Positions 19,929 through 22,832 of a stretch of 22,832 nt of DNA are shown piece by piece (position 1 is the first letter of the stretch; each line of letters begins with the position of its first letter). The DNA is from Zelonia costaricensis (lineage: Eukaryota > Euglenozoa > Kinetoplastea > Trypanosomatida > Trypanosomatidae): assembly GCA_030849075.1 (NCBI GenBank), contig JASAOO010003113.1, forward strand, positions 1-22,832, in the 5' to 3' direction. The translations under genes and the position numbers were made by a program. Below the pieces are notes generated by a model. The model saw only the letters and a list, made by a program, of their open reading frames with translations. It was not told the origin of the DNA and searched no databases.

Positions 19929-21947
19929 CTAATGCGCCTCCGCGTACGGCTCAGCAGAGCTCGACTCCGGCTTCGGCATTTGCTCGCCCGCGCGCTGCCG
20001 GCGGCGGTTCTCAAGCTCGGCGGCCTTCTCGGCACGCTTCTCCAGCACAAAGTGGCGGTAGCGCAGGTGGAACCACGTGCTGCCGATGATCGCCGTCACG
20101 TTGACGCACAGCAGGATGATGAGGCTGTACTCCACGCACTTCTTGCCGGCGCAGCGCGGGTAGATGGACGGGCGACCAGCAGCCAGATCCGCCGTGTGGT
20201 TCTTCTTCGCCTGGCGATCGTAGAGCTCGCCGTAGCCGAAGCGGTTCAATGCAATCACAGCGATGAAGGCACCCACGAACATGAAGTTGTAGTGCTTGCC
20301 AATGTCCTTGGCGAAGACAGAGCGGATCGTCAGCGCCGTGCTGGCCCAGCTGAAGCCGTTGCCGAAGGAGTCCAAGAAGAAGCCGATCACAATCGCCTTG
20401 GACTCGAGCGGTAGCGCCACCAGGAAGATCAGGCCGAGCACCATGCAGATCGAGGACACAGGGTAAACCGTCGTAATCACGAGGCGGGTGTCGGACGGTT
20501 GGCGGCTGAGGATGAGCTCGAAGACACCCATGCTCATGCGACCGAGCGCGCTGGCGACGCTGATGATGGCCGAGTACATCGTGTTCGTCTTCGTCTCGTA
20601 TACGTCGTTGGCCAGCGCGCGGTAGATCTGGGCCGAGTTGAAGGCGATCACGATGCCGCAGCCCCACACCGCGAGCGTGTTCCAGCAGCACAGCCAGATG
20701 TCCGGCTGCCGCAGGCTCTGCCAGAAGGTCGTCTGAAACTGCGGGTCCTGGTCAGAGATGATCATCAGCGCCAGGTTCTCGTCTTCCACGCCAAGATCCT
20801 CCCCGATCACGACGGTGTCGGGTCCCGCCTCAGACGCCTTCGGGTGGCGGTGGGCGGCGGCCGTCGCCTTGTCGCGTGGCTCCTCCTCGATGTACAGCTC
20901 CGTCAGTACGTTCTGGTCAAGCTCCATCTCGAGCTCAGTCGGCTTCCGCGCCGGTCGCGGCACCGGCTCTGCAGCCGCCACTGGCCCGTTCGAGTCGGCC
21001 CTGTTGCCGCCGCTGACCCCGCCGTCCAGCTCCTCCGGGTACTCGGGATACTCCGTGCTGGGCTCCACCTCCATGCCGCCGAGGAAGCGCAACGGCAGTG
21101 CCATGATCACAAAGGAGAACACAAACAAGATGATCACGATCGTGTTGCCGCGCCGCGCCGCATCGCTCGGGTTCGCGTAGGCGACGCAGAAGGACTGCAC
21201 GGCCAGGTAGATGACGATCGAGAGGATGATGACGAAGCCGATGTAGAAGCGGATCATCGGTGGGTACTGCGTCAGGTAGGCGCGCTCCGTCAGGCGGCGG
21301 CGCACCTGCATCCGCTCCGGCACGCGGGACTTCTCGCGGTCGACGAGGTGGTACGGCGGGAAGCGGATGAAGATGCACGCGAGCGTGCCCATGAACACGA
21401 CGAGGGCCGTCATGAAGAACATGTAGTGCGAGTATGCCGTGCGGAAGAAGCTGTAGTTGATGATGGCCAGAATCGACGCGCCCAGTCCCGTGAACGTCTT
21501 CATGATCGCCACCACGGGGCCCTTGGTCAGCGGGAAGCTGCCGAGAATCGCCATCAGCGAGCCCGTGTCGAAGGAGACACAGCCGAGGTTCATGATGGCG
21601 CTGAACACGGAGAACTTGACGACGGAGCCGTGGATGACGCCCTCGAAGGCGAAGCCGTAGAGCAGCACGCCGACCGCGTTGAGGACGGTGGCACAGATGC
21701 ACACAGGCATAGGACCCGCGTAGTCGAGCAGCATGCCGCCAGGGAACGTTGCGAAGCCAACGACGACGCCCACGGTGGAGATGGTGGTGAGGTCGGTGCC
21801 ACTGAAGTTGAGCAGCTCCACCATCTTGTTGCTGAGGATGTTGAAGCCGTAGAAGGTCGAGATGCACACACTCGCGCTCAGTCCTCCGAGGAGGATGAGG
21901 AAGCGCGAGATCTCGCTGATGCGGTAGTTGTACTGTGTGATCGGCAT
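19929..21947 (-). CDS. Nodulin-like MFS transporter, paralogue 3 (672 aa)
   Basis: This is the upstream copy in the direction of transcription. Numbering is one residue ahead of the other copies in the first half because of an extra residue near the N-terminus (MPITQYNYRISE). Hydrophobic segments match the paralogues, with MFS motif A-like GGMLLDYAGP at 70-79, SALGRMSMG near 466-474 and the CAGKKC pair (C599, C604). The central loop is the longest of the three and unlike them in composition, rich in Gly, Ala, Pro and Glu, before the shared SDQDPQFQTTFW at about 398-409. It differs from paralogues 1 and 2 at several sites in the second half (RLVITTVYP, LPLESK), where those two agree. The tail ends AEPYAEAH. 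The ATG at 21947 is chosen by alignment; the frame stays open for 153 codons upstream in low-complexity sequence that overlaps likely splice signals. Role: membrane transporter of unknown substrate. Confidence 0.93.
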   Translation of the reverse strand: MPITQYNYRISEISRFLILLGGLSASVCISTFYGFNILSNKMVELLNFSGTDLTTISTVGVVVGFATFPGGMLLDYAGPMPVCICATVLNAVGVLLYGFAFEGVIHGSVVKFSVFSAIMNLGCVSFDTGSLMAILGSFPLTKGPVVAIMKTFTGLGASILAIINYSFFRTAYSHYMFFMTALVVFMGTLACIFIRFPPYHLVDREKSRVPERMQVRRRLTERAYLTQYPPMIRFYIGFVIILSIVIYLAVQSFCVAYANPSDAARRGNTIVIILFVFSFVIMALPLRFLGGMEVEPSTEYPEYPEELDGGVSGGNRADSNGPVAAAEPVPRPARKPTELEMELDQNVLTELYIEEEPRDKATAAAHRHPKASEAGPDTVVIGEDLGVEDENLALMIISDQDPQFQTTFWQSLRQPDIWLCCWNTLAVWGCGIVIAFNSAQIYRALANDVYETKTNTMYSAIISVASALGRMSMGVFELILSRQPSDTRLVITTVYPVSSICMVLGLIFLVALPLESKAIVIGFFLDSFGNGFSWASTALTIRSVFAKDIGKHYNFMFVGAFIAVIALNRFGYGELYDRQAKKNHTADLAAGRPSIYPRCAGKKCVEYSLIILLCVNVTAIIGSTWFHLRYRHFVLEKRAEKAAELENRRRQRAGEQMPKPESSSAEPYAEAH

Positions 21948-21973
21948 GGTTGTGCCTCGGCTGCGCTGATGGT

Positions 21974-22187
21974 CTGTGAAAGAGGTGACAGAGGGGATGT
22001 AGTGGGGGGAGGGGAAGTTAAGAGGGAAGACAATTCGCACACTGTCACGAGCACGAGGAAGAACGAGAAAGCGGGGGGAGAGGGAGAGAAGGCAGTGGCG
22101 TCTTGGGCGAAGAAAGGGAGATATAAAAGAACGGTGCGCGGAGGAGAGGGAAAGGAGGCGAGGCGGCGAGTTCGAAACACGCACCAG
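21974..22187 (-). promoter_or_regulatory. Cluster of possible spliced-leader acceptors, paralogue 3
   Basis: Three AG dinucleotides on the minus strand each follow an AG-free pyrimidine-rich stretch: 22103-22102 (tract 22104-22187), 22043-22042 (tract 22044-22101) and 21975-21974 (tract 21976-22041). They would give 5' UTRs of about 154, 94 and 26 nt. The sequence does not say which is preferred. Confidence 0.45.
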
Positions 22188-22832
22188 CTCCAGAGCCAAC
22201 CAACCGGCAAACAACGACACGAACGTCAAAGGAAACGGACACACGAGGAGGCACACGACGCACTTAAGGGGAGCGAGGAGGCTCAACAAGACGGAAGGGG
22301 GAGGGGAGGGGAGTGGGGGGAAGGGCAAAGCCGTCTTGGACACGCGTTGGGGGTGGCGGACTCTGAGGGAGGGGGGGTGGGGAGAAGAACCGAGGCAGAA
22401 GCACACAAGAACTACAGCGCTGGAACGAATGGAAAACAGGAGCGTCGCGAGAAGGGGTGTACGTCACGTCCCGGAGACTTCAGACACTCGCGATCGAATT
22501 CGTCACCCGGTAATGGGACGGAGAATGCCGTTAGGCTTCGCCTTCGCTTCTTCCTTCGTTCAGCAGACGGTCACTGCACACCTAGACGGCGGCTGCGCTT
22601 GCGAAGGGGAGGCGGTCGCGTGTGCCTTTCTTCTTCTTCTTGTTTTCGCGCCTCCAGAAAGACGACGATGCGTAGAAGCGTTGTCGCTGACTCTCCAACG
22701 ACGGAGTCGCCACACGAACACACTCACTTGAGACGGAACGCAAAACAAGAGCCGAGAACGTTTCTACGTGGCCGACACACACACACACACGGGGGAAGTT
22801 CTTGTTCGGGTGGGGGGGGGGGCGTAGCGGCG
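22188..22832. other. Upstream flank of paralogue 3, no gene seen
   Basis: About 645 bases to the window edge. It is purine-rich on the plus strand to about 22430, then balanced (about 22430-22740), then an AC8 repeat and an 11-base G run. No credible coding frame. It is probably the 3' UTR or intergenic region of a gene lying beyond the right edge. Confidence 0.5.
22775..22790. repeat. AC8 microsatellite
   Basis: Eight AC units near the right edge. Confidence 0.85.

Larger units (their letters stand above)
7122..21947 (-). repeat. Tandem array of three diverged gene copies
   Basis: The three transporter genes lie head to tail with stop-to-next-start spacing of about 4.9 and 4.0 kb. Homology begins near the YRISE motif at the N-terminus and ends in the C-terminal tail. 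I see no matching sequence in the untranslated flanks. This is what an old tandem duplication looks like when only the coding parts have been kept similar by selection or gene conversion. Confidence 0.85.

Noticed and set aside
21948..22406. Upstream extension of paralogue 3 by 153 residues
   Set aside because: Low-complexity Ser/Pro/Leu sequence overlapping all three candidate acceptors; no counterpart in the other copies.
1..22832. tRNA, rRNA, spliced-leader RNA or CRISPR array
   Set aside because: Looked for tRNA B-box-like GTTCGA contexts and known RNA gene signatures and found none convincing; dinucleotide repeats are microsatellites and lack unique spacers.

Overview
The window looks like nuclear DNA of a trypanosomatid, most likely Leishmania or a close relative. 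The evidence is three intronless, GC-rich protein genes all on the minus strand, separated by 4 to 5 kb of low-complexity spacer full of CA/GT microsatellites. Each gene is preceded by a pyrimidine tract and AG acceptor of the kind used for spliced-leader trans-splicing. There is no sign of bacterial operon structure. Genus and species cannot be fixed from the sequence alone.

The only convincing genes are three tandem paralogues of a polytopic membrane protein in the nodulin-like branch of the major facilitator superfamily (MFS): 7122-9074 (650 aa), 13947-15947 (666 aa) and 19929-21947 (672 aa). Transcription runs right to left, so 19929-21947 is the promoter-proximal copy. Copies 2 and 3 are closest overall, but copy 2 carries patches that match copy 1 instead, which points to gene conversion. 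The membrane core is strongly conserved. The large hydrophilic loop in the middle, the C-terminal tail and the untranslated regions have diverged.

Layout: 1-7121 is the downstream side of copy 1 and holds no recognisable gene; a weak 130-codon candidate lies at 6215-6607 behind a T16 tract. 9075-13946 holds the 5' UTR of copy 1 and the 3' UTR/intergenic sequence of copy 2. 15948-19928 holds the same for copies 2 and 3, with a weak small-ORF candidate at 19452-19694. 21948-22832 holds the 5' region of copy 3. Spacers are purine-rich on the plus strand (pyrimidine-rich in the transcript), interrupted by islands of balanced composition about 0.3-0.5 kb or longer.

Two single N positions (9152 and 16340) sit between near-identical direct repeats and are best read as unresolved contig joins. 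The substrate of the transporters cannot be read from the sequence. One nodulin-like MFS protein of Leishmania, LIR1, has been linked to protection from iron toxicity, but orthology to any copy here is not established. No CRISPR array, rRNA, tRNA, insertion sequence or intact retroelement was recognised.
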